This document shows positions 63,831 to 64,000 of a stretch of 64,000 nucleotides of DNA, piece after piece. The stretch covers positions 496,001-560,000 of the forward strand of contig NZ_JAOCQF010000001.1 in assembly GCF_025380365.1 (NCBI RefSeq). The letters run 5' to 3'. This stretch comes from Albidovulum sediminis. Lineage in GTDB: Bacteria; Pseudomonadota; Alphaproteobacteria; Rhodobacterales; Rhodobacteraceae. The notes beneath the pieces are model-generated. The model was not told the DNA's origin, ran no database searches, and was given only the letters and a program-made list of their open reading frames with translations. The position numbers were made by a program, and so were the translations under genes. Position 1 is the first letter of the stretch, and each line of letters starts with the position of its first letter.

Positions 63831-64000
63831 ATGCTGACCCGCCGCCATTTCCTTGCCGCTTCCTCCGCCCTCATGGCCAGCCCCGTGACCCGCCTCTGGG
63901 CGGCGAGCACGCTCGACCTTGGCGGGGCGCGGCTCGACACGCTCTCGGACGGCAACCTGGTCCTGCCCGGCGACTTCATCCTCGGCGGCATGCCGCAGGC
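63831..64000 (+). CDS. SoxH/SoxG-like metallo-beta-lactamase-fold protein (5' part)
   Basis: 56 complete codons before the window ends. A Tat-type signal (LTRRHFLAASSALMAS) is followed by STLDLGGARLDTLSDGNLVLP, the N-terminus usual for periplasmic zinc metallohydrolases encoded after soxF. The active-site HxHxDH motif lies beyond the window, so the call rests on N-terminus and position. Spacing of 24 bases from soxF. Confidence 0.75.
   Translation, partial: MLTRRHFLAASSALMASPVTRLWAASTLDLGGARLDTLSDGNLVLPGDFILGGMPQ

Overview
This 64 kb window is GC-rich chromosomal DNA that looks like an alphaproteobacterium of the Rhodobacterales (Rhodobacteraceae/Paracoccaceae type). The evidence is the fabI-fabB-fabA/irr block, the single-domain FrcBCA fructose transporter, the soxSRT-soxVWXYZABCD-F thiosulfate cluster, and a SAM/SAH riboswitch directly in front of metK, a class known from Rhodobacterales. 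I see no tRNA, rRNA, CRISPR array, transposase or prophage. The window reads as stable backbone with a few accessory modules.

Layout. 1-4 kb: cell-shape operon mreB-mreC-mreD-mrdA (minus strand, mrdA cut by the window edge). 4.2-6 kb: leuA, preceded by a leucine-rich leader peptide overlapping a stem-loop. 6-16 kb: a secreted MORN-repeat protein, NAD synthetase, an aldo/keto reductase with a convergent AraC/GlxA-type regulator, a lipocalin lipoprotein, an XRE regulator divergent from a DUF2061-desaturase pair, an EamA transporter, a Nudix hydrolase and a DUF983 protein. 16.3-18.6 kb: a four-gene unit of EF-hand protein, ECF sigma factor, membrane protein and periplasmic metal sensor. 18.8-24.7 kb: two diguanylate cyclases (a PleD-type one and one paired with an H-NOX-like protein), DUF3572, a HAD phosphatase and a non-pyrrolysine MttB-family methyltransferase. 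24.7-34.7 kb: accessory catabolism, with a sugar-acid module (SDR, FAH-family hydrolase, enolase-superfamily dehydratase, Zn alcohol dehydrogenase), an MFS exporter, and a compact run of HAD dehalogenase, two alpha/beta hydrolases, a threonine-dehydratase-like enzyme and an esterase. 35.5-49.6 kb: housekeeping genes (fabI, fabB, fabA, irr, miaB, phoH-ybeY-corC-lnt, metK, queF, trmB). 48.4-52.7 kb: ROK regulator and frcBCA. 52.7-64 kb: sox cluster, running off the end in a SoxH-like metallohydrolase.

How the parts work together. The sox genes encode a near-complete periplasmic thiosulfate oxidation multienzyme: SoxYZ carrier, SoxXA, SoxB and SoxCD, with thiol partners SoxS, SoxV and SoxW, regulator SoxR, transporter SoxT and flavoprotein SoxF. 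AT-rich candidate SoxR sites lie in both the soxS-soxV and soxW-soxX gaps. Amino-acid and cofactor control is RNA-based at two places: a leu attenuator whose peptide seems to start at the 5' end of the mRNA, and a SAM/SAH pseudoknot that masks the metK ribosome binding site. Two cyclic-di-GMP synthases suggest a sessile/motile decision. The H-NOX-like partner of one of them lacks the residues that normally hold heme, which is among the more unusual features here.

Start codons were chosen by Shine-Dalgarno spacing and family N-termini. All functional assignments are by eye from motifs; no database search was run.
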